Shown here piece after piece: positions 26,966-34,367 of a stretch of 45,401 nucleotides of DNA (positions are counted from its first letter, which is position 1; every line of letters starts with the position of its first letter). This DNA is from Bacteroides caecigallinarum. GTDB lineage: Bacteria; Bacteroidota; Bacteroidia; Bacteroidales; Bacteroidaceae. Below the pieces are notes generated by a model, which saw only the letters and a program-made list of their open reading frames with translations, was not told where the DNA came from and ran no database searches. The stretch lies in assembly GCF_016901995.1 (NCBI RefSeq), contig NZ_JACJLE010000036.1, positions 1 to 45,401 of the forward strand, written 5' to 3'. A program made the position numbers and the translations under genes.

Positions 26966-27748
26966 ATGTATATGGCAAATAGTAAACCTCTTTTATTGCT
27001 GTCGAATGACGATGGCTATCAGGCTAAAGGTATCAACGAATTAATAAAAGCATTGCGCGGTGAAGCCGATTTGGTTGTCGTGGCTCCAGACGGCCCCCGT
27101 TCAGGTGCTTCGTGTGCAATAACTTCTGCTGTTCCTGTGCACTATGAAAAGGTTAAGGAGGAAGAAGGACTGGTGGTGTATAAATGTAGTGGAACTCCGG
27201 TAGATTGTACCAAACTGGCCATGCATACTATCTTGGGACGTACTCCCGATATGATTATAGGAGGTATAAATCATGGTGATAACTCTTCTGTCAATGTACA
27301 TTATTCCGGAACAATGGGGATAGTAATAGAAGGATGTCTGAAAGGAATTCCATCAATCGGTTTTTCTCTTTGTAATCATGCTTCTGATGCAGACTTCTCA
27401 TTTACATTGCCATATGTCAGACAGATTGTGAAGGAGACGTTGAAAAACGGACTTCCTTACGGAACATGTCTTAATGTGAATTTCCCTGATACGAAAGATC
27501 TGAAAGGTGTTCGTATATGCCGTCAGACAGACGGAGTGTGGATAAACGAATTTGCCGAATGTAACCATCCCCGTCACGGTGGATATTATTGGCTGACAGG
27601 ATCTTATAAAAATTATGAACCGAATGCCGAAGATGCAGACCATTGGGCTCTAGATAACGGTTATGTAGCCATAACACCGACAAAAGTTGATGTTACGGCA
27701 TACGAACTAATGGAGAATATGAAGTCTTGGAATTTTAGTTTGGATTAA
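26966..27748 (+). CDS. surE: 5'/3'-nucleotidase SurE
   Basis: SurE is a divalent-metal nucleotidase and exopolyphosphatase of stationary-phase survival. The 260-residue protein has [13 protein letters not shown] with the metal-binding Asp15-Asp16, [26 protein letters not shown] and the [11 protein letters not shown]sn motif. The alternative start two codons later (26972) cannot be excluded. It precedes lpxB by 11 bp. Confidence 0.95.
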   Translation: MYMANSKPLLLLSNDDGYQAKGINELIKALRGEADLVVVAPDGPRSGASCAITSAVPVHYEKVKEEEGLVVYKCSGTPVDCTKLAMHTILGRTPDMIIGGINHGDNSSVNVHYSGTMGIVIEGCLKGIPSIGFSLCNHASDADFSFTLPYVRQIVKETLKNGLPYGTCLNVNFPDTKDLKGVRICRQTDGVWINEFAECNHPRHGGYYWLTGSYKNYEPNAEDADHWALDNGYVAITPTKVDVTAYELMENMKSWNFSLD

Positions 27749-27759
27749 TTGGAAAAGGT

Positions 27760-28893
27760 ATGAAATACTATCTGATAGTAGGAGAGGCCTCAGGCGATTT
27801 GCATGCTTCAAACCTTATGTGCTCGTTGAAAAAGTATGATGGAAATGCAGAATTCCGCTTTTTCGGAGGTGATCTTATGCAGAGTGTGGGTGGAACACTG
27901 GTCAAGCATTATAAGGATATGGCATATATGGGTTTTATACCCGTGCTTTTGCATTTGTGTACCATATTCCGCAATATGAGTCTGTGTAAATCGGATATAT
28001 TGGAATGGAAACCTGATGTGATAATTCTGGTGGATTATCCGGGATTTAACTTGAAAATAGCCAAATATATCAAGCAGCATACGGATATCCCTGTCTATTA
28101 TTATATCTCTCCTAAAATATGGGCATGGAAGGAATACCGTATAAAGGATATAAAGCGTGATATAGACAAGATGCTTTCCATACTTCCTTTTGAAATAGAT
28201 TTCTATAAGAAGCATAATTACCCTATATCATATGTAGGCAATCCTAGTGTCGATTCAGTTTCGGAATATCTTGCAAAGCATCCTTCTGACAGACTTTCTT
28301 TTATTAAAGATAACGGGCTGTCGGACAAACCTATAGTGGCGATACTTGCCGGAAGCCGCAAACAAGAGATAAGGGATAATCTAACTCGTATGATGGAAGT
28401 AGCCCGTTCCTTCCCGCAGTATCAGTTTGTGGTGGCAGGAGCGCCAGGTATATCACATGATTATTATAAACAATACATAACTTCTGAGACGAAAATAGTA
28501 TTTTCGCAGACATACAGATTGCTTCAGCATTCTGTGGCGGCTATGGTTACGTCCGGCACTGCAACACTGGAAACAGCATTGTTTGGAGTACCTCAGGTGG
28601 TATGTTATTATATGTCGGCCGGAAAACTAGTCTCTTTTCTCAGAAAGTTCCTTCTGAAAGTGAAGTATATTTCGCTGGTAAATCTTGTCACAGGTAAGGA
28701 AACAGTGAAAGAACTTGTAGCTGACGGTATGACAGCCTCTAACCTGAAGCATGAGTTTGCTGCAATATTGCCCGGAGGGGATAAACGTGAAAGTGTACAG
28801 GATGGGTACTCGCAGTTGAAAAGTATATTGGGAAATCCCGGAGCATCCGAAAAAGCGGCAGAGATTATAGTTGAGGCGTTAAGGTCGAAATAG
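27760..28893 (+). CDS. lpxB: lipid-A-disaccharide synthase
   Basis: LpxB (GT19) joins 2,3-diacylglucosamine 1-phosphate to UDP-2,3-diacylglucosamine, giving the lipid A disaccharide at the inner face of the membrane. The 377-residue length is normal. Motifs include GEASGDLHASNLM, VDYPGFNLKIAKYIK, YYISPKIWAWKEYRI, LPFEIDFYKKH with YVGNPSVDSV, LAGSRKQEIRDN and TSGTATLETALFGVPQVVCY. It ends the surE-lpxB unit at a clear terminator. Confidence 0.97.
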   Translation: MKYYLIVGEASGDLHASNLMCSLKKYDGNAEFRFFGGDLMQSVGGTLVKHYKDMAYMGFIPVLLHLCTIFRNMSLCKSDILEWKPDVIILVDYPGFNLKIAKYIKQHTDIPVYYYISPKIWAWKEYRIKDIKRDIDKMLSILPFEIDFYKKHNYPISYVGNPSVDSVSEYLAKHPSDRLSFIKDNGLSDKPIVAILAGSRKQEIRDNLTRMMEVARSFPQYQFVVAGAPGISHDYYKQYITSETKIVFSQTYRLLQHSVAAMVTSGTATLETALFGVPQVVCYYMSAGKLVSFLRKFLLKVKYISLVNLVTGKETVKELVADGMTASNLKHEFAAILPGGDKRESVQDGYSQLKSILGNPGASEKAAEIIVEALRSK

Positions 28894-28912
28894 ATTCGTA
28901 TATATAAGGTGT

Positions 28913-28958
28913 CCAACCGGAGTTTAAATACCATTTAAACTACGGTTGGATTTTTTTT
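28913..28958 (+). terminator. terminator of surE-lpxB
   Basis: CCAACCG (28913-28919) pairs with CGGTTGG (28943-28949), with an inner TTTAAAT/ATTTAAA stem, and eight T follow. Confidence 0.85.
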
Positions 28959-28976
28959 ATGAAAATATACATAAAC

Positions 28977-29062
28977 CGTCACACGTACGTGTGACGAATG
29001 GAACACGAACGTGTCACTATAGCAACACGAACGTGTCACGAGCGTTACACGTACGTGTAACG
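28977..29062. repeat. array of four palindromic boxes at exact 22-bp spacing
   Basis: Four copies of ACACG(TA or AA)CGTGT are centred at 28986.5, 29008.5, 29030.5 and 29052.5. The outer two are perfect 20-bp palindromes, CGTCACACGTACGTGTGACG (28977-28996) and CGTTACACGTACGTGTAACG (29043-29062); the inner two share ACACGAACGTGTCAC. The equal 22-bp spacing, about two helical turns, puts all boxes on one DNA face. The array is after the lpxB terminator and ends about 50 bp before the -33 box of the steroid-type operon. It could be an operator array or a structured extragenic repeat. Confidence 0.9.
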
Positions 29063-29114
29063 GTTTCTCAGAACAGACGTTTTTCTTATTTAGCTCCATG
29101 TTTTGTCATCAATA

Positions 29115-29146
29115 ATTGACCGAATGGAAATAAAATCATAAATTTG
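29115..29146 (+). promoter_or_regulatory. promoter of the 5-alpha-reductase operon
   Basis: ATTG (29115-29118), 20 bp, then TAAATTTG (29139-29146), a near-consensus Bacteroidetes promoter 18 bp before the first start codon. The -33 box deviates at one base, as expected if an activator bound at the upstream array helps. Confidence 0.65.
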
Positions 29147-29163
29147 GGGAAAATACGAATTCT

Positions 29164-29928
29164 ATGATTAATACTTTGTTTAATGTCCTGATGTACATTA
29201 TGCCTGTGTTGGCTATAATAGTATTCATTGCTCTATTTTTCATAAAGGCAGGCTATGGTATATTTCACACCAATAGTTGGGGCTTGAGCCTTCCCAATAA
29301 AGTGGGGTGGGTGATAATGGAATGTCCCGCATTTATCCTTATGGCAGTAATGTGGCACACCGGACAGTATTCGCTGATGTCCGTTCCCGCTGTTTTCTTC
29401 ATCCTTTTCGAGATACACTATTTCCAGAGGGCATTTGTTTTCCCGCTTCTGATGAAAGGTAAGAGCAAGATGCCCGTAAGTATAATGCTTATGGGAGTAG
29501 TGTTTAATCTTATCAACGGTTTTCTTATAGGATATTCATTGTTTCATATTGATAATTATGAAAAATATTCGACAGACTGGCTCTATTCACCTTATTTCAT
29601 AATAGGAACGTTGATATTCATTGCAGGAATGGTGATAAACCTTCATTCGGACAATGTTATAAGACATCTTCGTCCGAAAGGTGATACACGTCACTATTTC
29701 CCGCAAAAAGGAATGTACCGTTACGTCACGTCTGCCAATTATCTGGGAGAGCTGATGGAATGGACTGGATTTGCCATACTTACATGCGATGCGGCGGCAT
29801 GGGTATTCGTGGTATGGACTTTTGCCAATCTCGCTCCACGTGCATACGCTATAAGGAAACGTTATGTGGAGGAGTTCGGAACGGAAGTGGTAGGAAAAAG
29901 AAAATGTTTAATACCTTATATATATTAG
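29164..29928 (+). CDS. steroid 5-alpha-reductase family membrane enzyme
   Basis: This 254-residue multi-pass protein is a prokaryotic relative of human SRD5A1/2, which reduce the 4,5 double bond of 3-oxo-4-ene steroids with NADPH. Key SRD5A2 residues can be matched: Glu53 in MECPAF (Glu57 of QELPSF), Tyr86 and Arg89 in HYFQRAF (Tyr91 and Arg94 of HYFHRTF), Asn159 and Asp163 in INLHSD (Asn160/Asp164), and Asn192 and Glu196 in SANYLGELMEW (Asn193/Glu197). The C-terminus, RKCLIPYIY, matches the family ending RKALIPFIF. Six to seven membrane helices are visible. It is 4 bp from the OYE gene. Bile-acid or hormone 3-oxo-4-ene intermediates are the natural substrate guess; another enone lipid is possible. 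Confidence 0.9.
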   Translation: MINTLFNVLMYIMPVLAIIVFIALFFIKAGYGIFHTNSWGLSLPNKVGWVIMECPAFILMAVMWHTGQYSLMSVPAVFFILFEIHYFQRAFVFPLLMKGKSKMPVSIMLMGVVFNLINGFLIGYSLFHIDNYEKYSTDWLYSPYFIIGTLIFIAGMVINLHSDNVIRHLRPKGDTRHYFPQKGMYRYVTSANYLGELMEWTGFAILTCDAAAWVFVVWTFANLAPRAYAIRKRYVEEFGTEVVGKRKCLIPYIY

Positions 29929-29932
29929 GAAT

Positions 29933-31159
29933 ATGGAAACATCAAAACTCTTTACAGAATATAAGATTGGTCCTTTGACGCTTAGAAACCGTACTATACG
30001 TTCGGCTGCCTTTGAAAGTATGTGTCCCGGCAACAAGCCGTCGAAGGCTTTGTATGACTATCATGTGTCGGTTGCTCATGGTGGAGTGGGAATGACTACT
30101 GTGGCATACGCTGCGGTGACACGAAGCGGACTGTCTTTCGACCGACAGTTGTGGATGCGTCCTGAGATTGTTCCAGACCTGAAGAAACTTACTGACGCTA
30201 TCCATCGTGAGGGGGCTGCTGCAAGCATTCAGCTTGGGCATTGTGGAAACATGTCGCACAAGAAGATATGTGGCGAAACGCCTGTCGGTGCATGTACAGG
30301 ATTTAATCTCTATTCGCCGACGTTTGTCCGCGGACTCCGTAAGGATGAGCTTCCTGTTTTGGCAAAGGCGTATGGAGATTCTGTTAGATTGGCTCGTGAG
30401 GCAGGTTTTGATGCCGTAGAGATACATGCCGGACACGGGTATCTGATAAGCCAGTTCCTTTCACCATATACCAACCACAGAAAGGACGAGTATGGCGGTT
30501 CGTTAGAGAATAGGATGCGTTTCATGGACGAAGTTATGACAGAGGTGATGAAAGCTGCCGGAGACGATATGGCTGTTCTGGTAAAGATGAACATGCGCGA
30601 TGGCTTCAAGGGAGGAATGGATATAGACGAAAGTCTGAAAGTGGCGCAGCGTTTGAAAGAGGACGGTGCTCAGTCCCTTGTGCTTAGTGGAGGTTTTGTC
30701 AGTAAGGCACCTATGTACGTCATGCGTGGCGCAATGCCTATAAAGACTCTTACTCATTACATGGACTGCTGGTGGCTGAAGTACGGTGTAAAACTCTTCG
30801 GACATCTTATGATACCTACAGTACCTTTCAGCGAGGCTTATTTCCTTGATGATGCACTGAAGTTCAGAGAGCAGATAAAGGATATTCCGCTGGTATATGT
30901 AGGCGGACTTGTTTCAAGAGAGAAAATAGATGAGGTGCTGAACAAAGGATTCGAGTTTGTACAGATGGGGCGTGCCCTGCTGAATGAACCGGGATTTGTC
31001 AATCGTATGAAGATGGAAGAATGTGCCCGGTGCAATTGCGGACACAGCAATTACTGTATAGGCAGAATGTACACAGTGGATATGGCATGTCATAAGCATC
31101 TGAAAGAGGAACTTCCGCCTTGTCTGAAAAAAGAAATTGAAAAATTGGAGAACAAATGA
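29933..31159 (+). CDS. Old Yellow Enzyme family reductase, BaiCD-like, without FAD domain
   Basis: This 408-residue FMN-dependent ene-reductase contains a full TIM barrel with the OYE block EIHAGHGYLISQFLSPYTN (His165, His168, Tyr170) and DEYGGSLENRMRF, plus SIQLGHCG (Gln100, His103). After the barrel it has a Cys cluster, Cys364, 367, 369, 375 and 386, resembling the Fe-S site of BaiCD/BaiH and 2,4-dienoyl-CoA reductase, though with variant spacing. The C-terminal FAD/NAD(P) domain of those roughly 640-residue enzymes is absent, so electrons must come from elsewhere. Between a 5-alpha-reductase homologue and an SDR, a 5-beta-reductase-like role on 3-oxo-4-ene steroids is the best hypothesis. 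Its stop overlaps the SDR start. Confidence 0.85.
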   Translation: METSKLFTEYKIGPLTLRNRTIRSAAFESMCPGNKPSKALYDYHVSVAHGGVGMTTVAYAAVTRSGLSFDRQLWMRPEIVPDLKKLTDAIHREGAAASIQLGHCGNMSHKKICGETPVGACTGFNLYSPTFVRGLRKDELPVLAKAYGDSVRLAREAGFDAVEIHAGHGYLISQFLSPYTNHRKDEYGGSLENRMRFMDEVMTEVMKAAGDDMAVLVKMNMRDGFKGGMDIDESLKVAQRLKEDGAQSLVLSGGFVSKAPMYVMRGAMPIKTLTHYMDCWWLKYGVKLFGHLMIPTVPFSEAYFLDDALKFREQIKDIPLVYVGGLVSREKIDEVLNKGFEFVQMGRALLNEPGFVNRMKMEECARCNCGHSNYCIGRMYTVDMACHKHLKEELPPCLKKEIEKLENK

Positions 31160-32013
31160 TGAAAAAGACTGCTGTAATAACGGGAGCCGACGGAGGTATG
31201 GGCTCGGAAATAACCAAGGCCGTTGCGTTGGCAGGTTATCATGTGATAATGGTGTGTTACACCAGTTTTAAAGGTGAGGAAAAGAAAAGCAGGATTGCTC
31301 TTGATACCGGCAATGATGATATCGAGGTGGTTCAGGCAGACCTGTCTTCTATGGAATCGGTGGTTGAGGCCGCAAGAAAGATTAAGAGAAAAACACCTTC
31401 AGTGGAACTTCTGATGAATAATGCCGGCACGATGTGTACTCATTTCACACGTACGGAAGACGGCTTCGAACATACAGTGGCAGTGAATTATCTGGCTCCG
31501 TATCTTCTTACACGTTTGTTATTGCCATTGATGCACGAAGGGAGCAGGATTGTGAGTATGGTTTCGTGTACGTACGCCATCGGAAAAATAGGCCCTAATT
31601 TCTTTACGAAAGGACGTGAGGGTAGTTTCTTCCGTATCCCTATATACAGTAATACAAAACTTGCACTCTGGCTTTTCACCCGTGAACTCTCTGAAAGAGT
31701 GAAAGACAAGGGAATAACTGTTAATGCTGCCGACCCTGGAATCGTTTCTACCAATATCATCAGGATGGATATGTGGTTTGATCCTCTTACGGATATTCTG
31801 TTCCGTCCGTGTATCCGTACTCCCCGACAGGGAGCTGATACGGCGATACATCTTCTGCTTGATGAAAAGTACGAAGGAGTTACCGGCGGAATGTTTGCCT
31901 CTTGCAAGCAGAGGAAATTAAGCGACAAGTATCTGCATCATCCTCATATGAAAGAACTTTGGGAACAGACGGAGAAGAAGCTGGAAAGTTTTTTAGTTTC
32001 TGAAAATTTGTAA
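31156..32013 (+). CDS. short-chain dehydrogenase/reductase, hydroxysteroid dehydrogenase candidate
   Basis: This NAD(P)-dependent Rossmann enzyme has 285 residues: the cofactor motif TGADGGMG at 9-16, NNAG at 87-90, Asn110, Ser136 in VSCTY, and the catalytic Tyr163-x3-Lys167 in YSNTK. All four catalytic residues are present. The extended C-terminus and the AADPGIVSTNI segment recall retinol- and steroid-type SDRs. It overlaps the OYE gene by 4 bp (ATGA). In this context a 3-alpha- or 3-beta-hydroxysteroid dehydrogenase supplying or consuming the 3-oxo group fits, but SDR specificity cannot be read from sequence. Confidence 0.85.
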   Translation: MMKKTAVITGADGGMGSEITKAVALAGYHVIMVCYTSFKGEEKKSRIALDTGNDDIEVVQADLSSMESVVEAARKIKRKTPSVELLMNNAGTMCTHFTRTEDGFEHTVAVNYLAPYLLTRLLLPLMHEGSRIVSMVSCTYAIGKIGPNFFTKGREGSFFRIPIYSNTKLALWLFTRELSERVKDKGITVNAADPGIVSTNIIRMDMWFDPLTDILFRPCIRTPRQGADTAIHLLLDEKYEGVTGGMFASCKQRKLSDKYLHHPHMKELWEQTEKKLESFLVSENL

Positions 32014-32038
32014 GGTAATAATCAAATAAGTAATTTTG
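32007..32038 (+). promoter_or_regulatory. promoter of pyrH
   Basis: TTTG (32007-32010), 20 bp, TAATTTTG (32031-32038): an exact consensus. The -33 box lies in the last codons of the SDR gene, so pyrH is independent of the upstream operon. Confidence 0.75.
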
Positions 32039-32068
32039 TTTCGGTAAAATAATAAACGATAAAAAGTT

Positions 32069-32779
32069 ATGGCTAAATTCAAAAGAATCCTCCTTAAGCT
32101 GAGCGGTGAAAGCTTGATGGGAGAAAAGAAATACGGTATAGACGAAAAGCGCCTTGGCGAGTATGCACAGCAGATCAAGGAAATACACGATATGGGTGTG
32201 CAGATTGGTATTGTGATTGGCGGTGGTAACATCTTCCGCGGACTTAGCGGTGCTGGTAAGGGATTCGACCGTGTGAAAGGCGACCAGATGGGTATGCTTG
32301 CTACAGTTATCAACAGCCTCGGACTTAGCTCTGCTCTTGTGGCAGCAGGTGTGAAAGCACGTGTGCTTACAGCAATCCGCATGGAACCGATAGGTGAGTT
32401 CTATACCAAATGGAAAGCCATCGAGACAATGGAAAACGGCGAAGTGGTAATCATGTCTGCCGGTACAGGAAATCCGTTCTTCACTACAGATACAGGCTCT
32501 TCATTGAGAGGTATTGAAATTGAGGCCGACGTAATGTTGAAGGGAACTCGTGTAGATGGTATCTATACTGCTGATCCTGAGAAAGATCCTACAGCAACCA
32601 AGTTTGATGAAATCACATACGATGAAGTTCTTGCACGCGGACTTAAGGTTATGGACCTGACTGCTACATGTATGTGTAAGGAAAACAATCTGCCTATTAT
32701 TGTATTCGATATGGATACAGTTGGTAATCTGAAAAAAGTTATGTCTGGAGAAAACATTGGAACTCTGGTTCATCCTTGA
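32069..32779 (+). CDS. pyrH: UMP kinase
   Basis: PyrH phosphorylates UMP to UDP in pyrimidine nucleotide synthesis. The 236-residue amino-acid-kinase-fold protein shows KLSGESLMG, GIVIGGGNIFRG, DQMGMLATVINS (UMP site) and GTGNPFFTTDT, all typical of bacterial hexameric UMP kinases. It ends at a strong terminator shared with the convergent phosphatase gene. Confidence 0.97.
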   Translation: MAKFKRILLKLSGESLMGEKKYGIDEKRLGEYAQQIKEIHDMGVQIGIVIGGGNIFRGLSGAGKGFDRVKGDQMGMLATVINSLGLSSALVAAGVKARVLTAIRMEPIGEFYTKWKAIETMENGEVVIMSAGTGNPFFTTDTGSSLRGIEIEADVMLKGTRVDGIYTADPEKDPTATKFDEITYDEVLARGLKVMDLTATCMCKENNLPIIVFDMDTVGNLKKVMSGENIGTLVHP

Positions 32780-32801
32780 TTTCCGGTTGATATAAATACA
32801 T

Positions 32802-32855
32802 AAAAAAGAAAGTTATTAACAGGTATGCACAAAGCTGTTAATAACTTTCTTTTTT
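32802..32855. terminator. bidirectional terminator between pyrH and the phosphatase gene
   Basis: AAAAAAGAAAGTTATTAACA (32802-32821) pairs perfectly with TGTTAATAACTTTCTTTTTT (32836-32855), a 20-pair stem with a T-run. A second partial copy of the right arm, GTTAATAACTCTCTTTT, follows immediately at about 32856-32872. Confidence 0.88.
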
Positions 32856-32876
32856 GTTAATAACTCTCTTTTCTGT

Positions 32877-33392
32877 TTATAAAGTGAACTTCCTTACTTC
32901 GGCATTCTTCATGTGCTGAATGTTGTATAGCTCATTTATATCTACTCCCAATATATGAGCCTGGATGGATCGGTTGATAAGTCCGTGCGCCACTACCAGT
33001 ACATTTTTCCCGGAGTATTTCTCTTTTATATATTCCACTATACGCTTTCCACGTTCATAAAGCATTTCTTTGGTTTCGGCATCTTCCGGAGGATTCTGTT
33101 TATCAACAGAGTCTATCTTTAGCCCTGTCCATTTCCCCCAGTCTATTTCTCTGAGCAATTTTGTCTTTTCCCAAGGCAGATGTCTGTTTGCCATGGCATA
33201 GTTCACTGTGTCGATTACACGTTTAAGGTCGCTGCTCAGTATGCAGTCTATTGTGATACCTTCAAGTTCCTTTCCCAGGTTTCGTGCCTGCTCAATGCCA
33301 TCGGCTGTCAGTGTTCCCGGCAGATGTCCCTGAAAAATCCTCATAAGGTTTTCTTCCGTCTGTCCGTGGCGTGCAAGATATATTGTTGTCAT
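32877..33392 (-). CDS. histidine phosphatase family protein
   Basis: This 171-residue protein is of the phosphoglycerate-mutase-like phosphatase superfamily. The RHG motif at 8-10 (YLARHGQTEEN) holds the phospho-accepting His9; SSDLKRVIDT, LREIDWGKWTG and VVAHGLINR (second His) complete the site. The substrate is unknown; cobalamin-biosynthetic phosphatases, sugar phosphatases and PGM-like enzymes all share this fold, and no neighbour narrows it. A TACTTTTG -7 box on the minus strand lies at 33435-33428. Confidence 0.9.
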   Translation of the reverse strand: MTTIYLARHGQTEENLMRIFQGHLPGTLTADGIEQARNLGKELEGITIDCILSSDLKRVIDTVNYAMANRHLPWEKTKLLREIDWGKWTGLKIDSVDKQNPPEDAETKEMLYERGKRIVEYIKEKYSGKNVLVVAHGLINRSIQAHILGVDINELYNIQHMKNAEVRKFTL

Positions 33393-33413
33393 GGTGTTTA
33401 TAGCTTATAAAAT

Positions 33414-33436
33414 ATACTTTTGCGGCTCAAAAGTAT
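33414..33436. promoter_or_regulatory. inverted repeat carrying two opposed -7 boxes
   Basis: ATACTTTTG (33414-33422), 5 bp, then CAAAAGTAT (33428-33436) form a perfect 9-bp inverted repeat. Each arm contains TACTTTTG. The minus-strand copy suits the phosphatase gene; the other may be chance symmetry. Confidence 0.45.
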
Positions 33437-33496
33437 GAATTTTCCTATATTCAACAATGATATTTTATGTTTTCGAGCAAAAAATATTACAAAAGT

Positions 33497-33527
33497 TTTG
33501 CAAATACCGATTTTATGAATACCTTTG
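33497..33527 (+). promoter_or_regulatory. promoter of the tRNA-Pro/tRNA-Leu unit
   Basis: TTTG (33497-33500), 19 bp, TACCTTTG (33520-33527), 25 bp before the first tRNA. Both boxes match the consensus. Confidence 0.75.
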
Positions 33528-33552
33528 CATCCGCAAACGAAAAATTCTCACT

Positions 33553-33625
33553 CGGAATGTAGCGCAGTTGGTAGCGCACTACGTTCGGGACGTAGGGGTC
33601 GGGCGTTCGAGTCGCCTCATTCCGA
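33553..33625 (+). tRNA. tRNA-Pro (anticodon CGG)
   Basis: A complete cloverleaf is visible: acceptor CGGAATG/CATTCCG with discriminator A, D arm AGCGCAGTTGGTAGCGCA, anticodon stem CTACG/CGTAG around loop TTCGGGA, and T arm GGGCGTTCGAGTCGCCT. The anticodon is CGG, reading CCG. CCA is not encoded. Confidence 0.95.
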
Positions 33626-33646
33626 CAGAGAATAGAAAGTTAACAA

Positions 33647-33730
33647 GCCCAGATGGCGGAATCGGTAGACGCGCTGGTCTCAAACACCAGTGGAGTAACA
33701 TCCATCCCGGTTCGACCCCGGGTCTGGGTA
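33647..33730 (+). tRNA. tRNA-Leu (anticodon CAA), integration target
   Basis: Class II tRNA of 84 nt: acceptor GCCCAGA/TCTGGGT with discriminator A, anticodon stem CTGGT/ACCAG around CTCAAAC, a variable arm (TGGAGTAACATCCA) and T arm CCGGTTCGACCCCGG. Anticodon CAA reads TTG. The last 13 bases are repeated at 42108-42120, so the 3' end seen here may have been supplied by the integrated element without altering the tRNA. Confidence 0.95.
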
Positions 33731-33750
33731 CAAGAAAAAGAGCTAAGTAT
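33718..33750. mobile_element. left attachment site of an integrative element (att in tRNA-Leu)
   Basis: This 33-bp sequence starts CCGGGTCTGGGTACAAG in the tRNA-Leu T arm and ends AGCTAAGTAT in the downstream terminator. It recurs at 42108-42140 with one mismatch (G against A at base 23). Confidence 0.88.
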
Positions 33751-33777
33751 TTGCAAATCAAATATTTAGCTCTTTCC
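33737..33777 (+). terminator. terminator of the tRNA unit
   Basis: AAAGAGCTAAGTATTTG (about 33737-33753) pairs with CAAATATTTAGCTCTTT (about 33761-33777) with one mismatch. Its left arm is part of the attachment repeat. Confidence 0.75.
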
Positions 33778-33860
33778 TTTTTATATTAATGTTCCCAAAT
33801 TGTTCCCGAATATCCTCTTACAAGTTACTAAAGAAAGTTCTAAGCTATAAATATCGGGAA

Positions 33861-34292
33861 CTAACTGTTTTTTGTATTTAAGGACTTGCGAAGAGCAGAC
33901 AATCGCTTTATAATGTGCCCGATAGCTATGATTATCATTATGATACCTATTTTATAATGCCACAGTCCAAGTGGAGAGTTTGCTCCGCTTACTCCAAGTA
34001 ATACGATACCTGTAACGGACAGCAATAAAAATATGATAGACAGAACTGCTGTAACCTTGCTTTTCCTGCCTATTCCGTTTTTTATGATTCCCTTATACCA
34101 CCCCCAGTGTGTTGTCACATGGAATATGATGGCAACAAGGAACAATACACTGCTCACGACATGAACCACTGCCCAGTTATGCCATACTTCGTGGCTGTTC
34201 CCATGTCCGGCTATGTGCAGACCAATTCCTGAAATGGCAGACACGATGAATACAACGATTAAAATCCAGTCGATTACAAAAACTTTTTTCAT
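33861..34292 (-). CDS. DUF4405-type four-helix membrane protein, cytochrome b-like
   Basis: This 143-residue protein has four hydrophobic helices (about 6-26, 41-62, 80-103 and 112-132). Conserved histidines in or near the helices (His26 region HIAGHG, His44, His58 FHVTTHW, His112 and His126) are placed like haem ligands in small cytochrome b561-like membrane proteins. Members of DUF4405 often occur with redox and flavin-transfer genes. It lies about 75 bp after the Crp/Fnr gene on the same strand. Haem binding is inferred, not seen. Confidence 0.75.
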   Translation of the reverse strand: MKKVFVIDWILIVVFIVSAISGIGLHIAGHGNSHEVWHNWAVVHVVSSVLFLVAIIFHVTTHWGWYKGIIKNGIGRKSKVTAVLSIIFLLLSVTGIVLLGVSGANSPLGLWHYKIGIIMIIIAIGHIIKRLSALRKSLNTKNS

Positions 34293-34367
34293 ACATTTCC
34301 AAATTTAATGGTGCAAAGGTCACTACTTTATCGGAAACGGACGATAACAATTGTAAAGAAATGGAGC

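Noticed and set aside
28977..29062. parS cluster for the parAB genes 2 kb away
   Set aside because: The boxes have ACGT centres and ACACG arms, unlike the known TGTTNCACGTGAAACA parS type; the position before the steroid-type operon fits better.
29164..29928. Isoprenylcysteine/phospholipid methyltransferase (similar topology)
   Set aside because: The specific SRD5A residues and C-terminal ending match the 5-alpha-reductase branch of the fold and not the methyltransferases.
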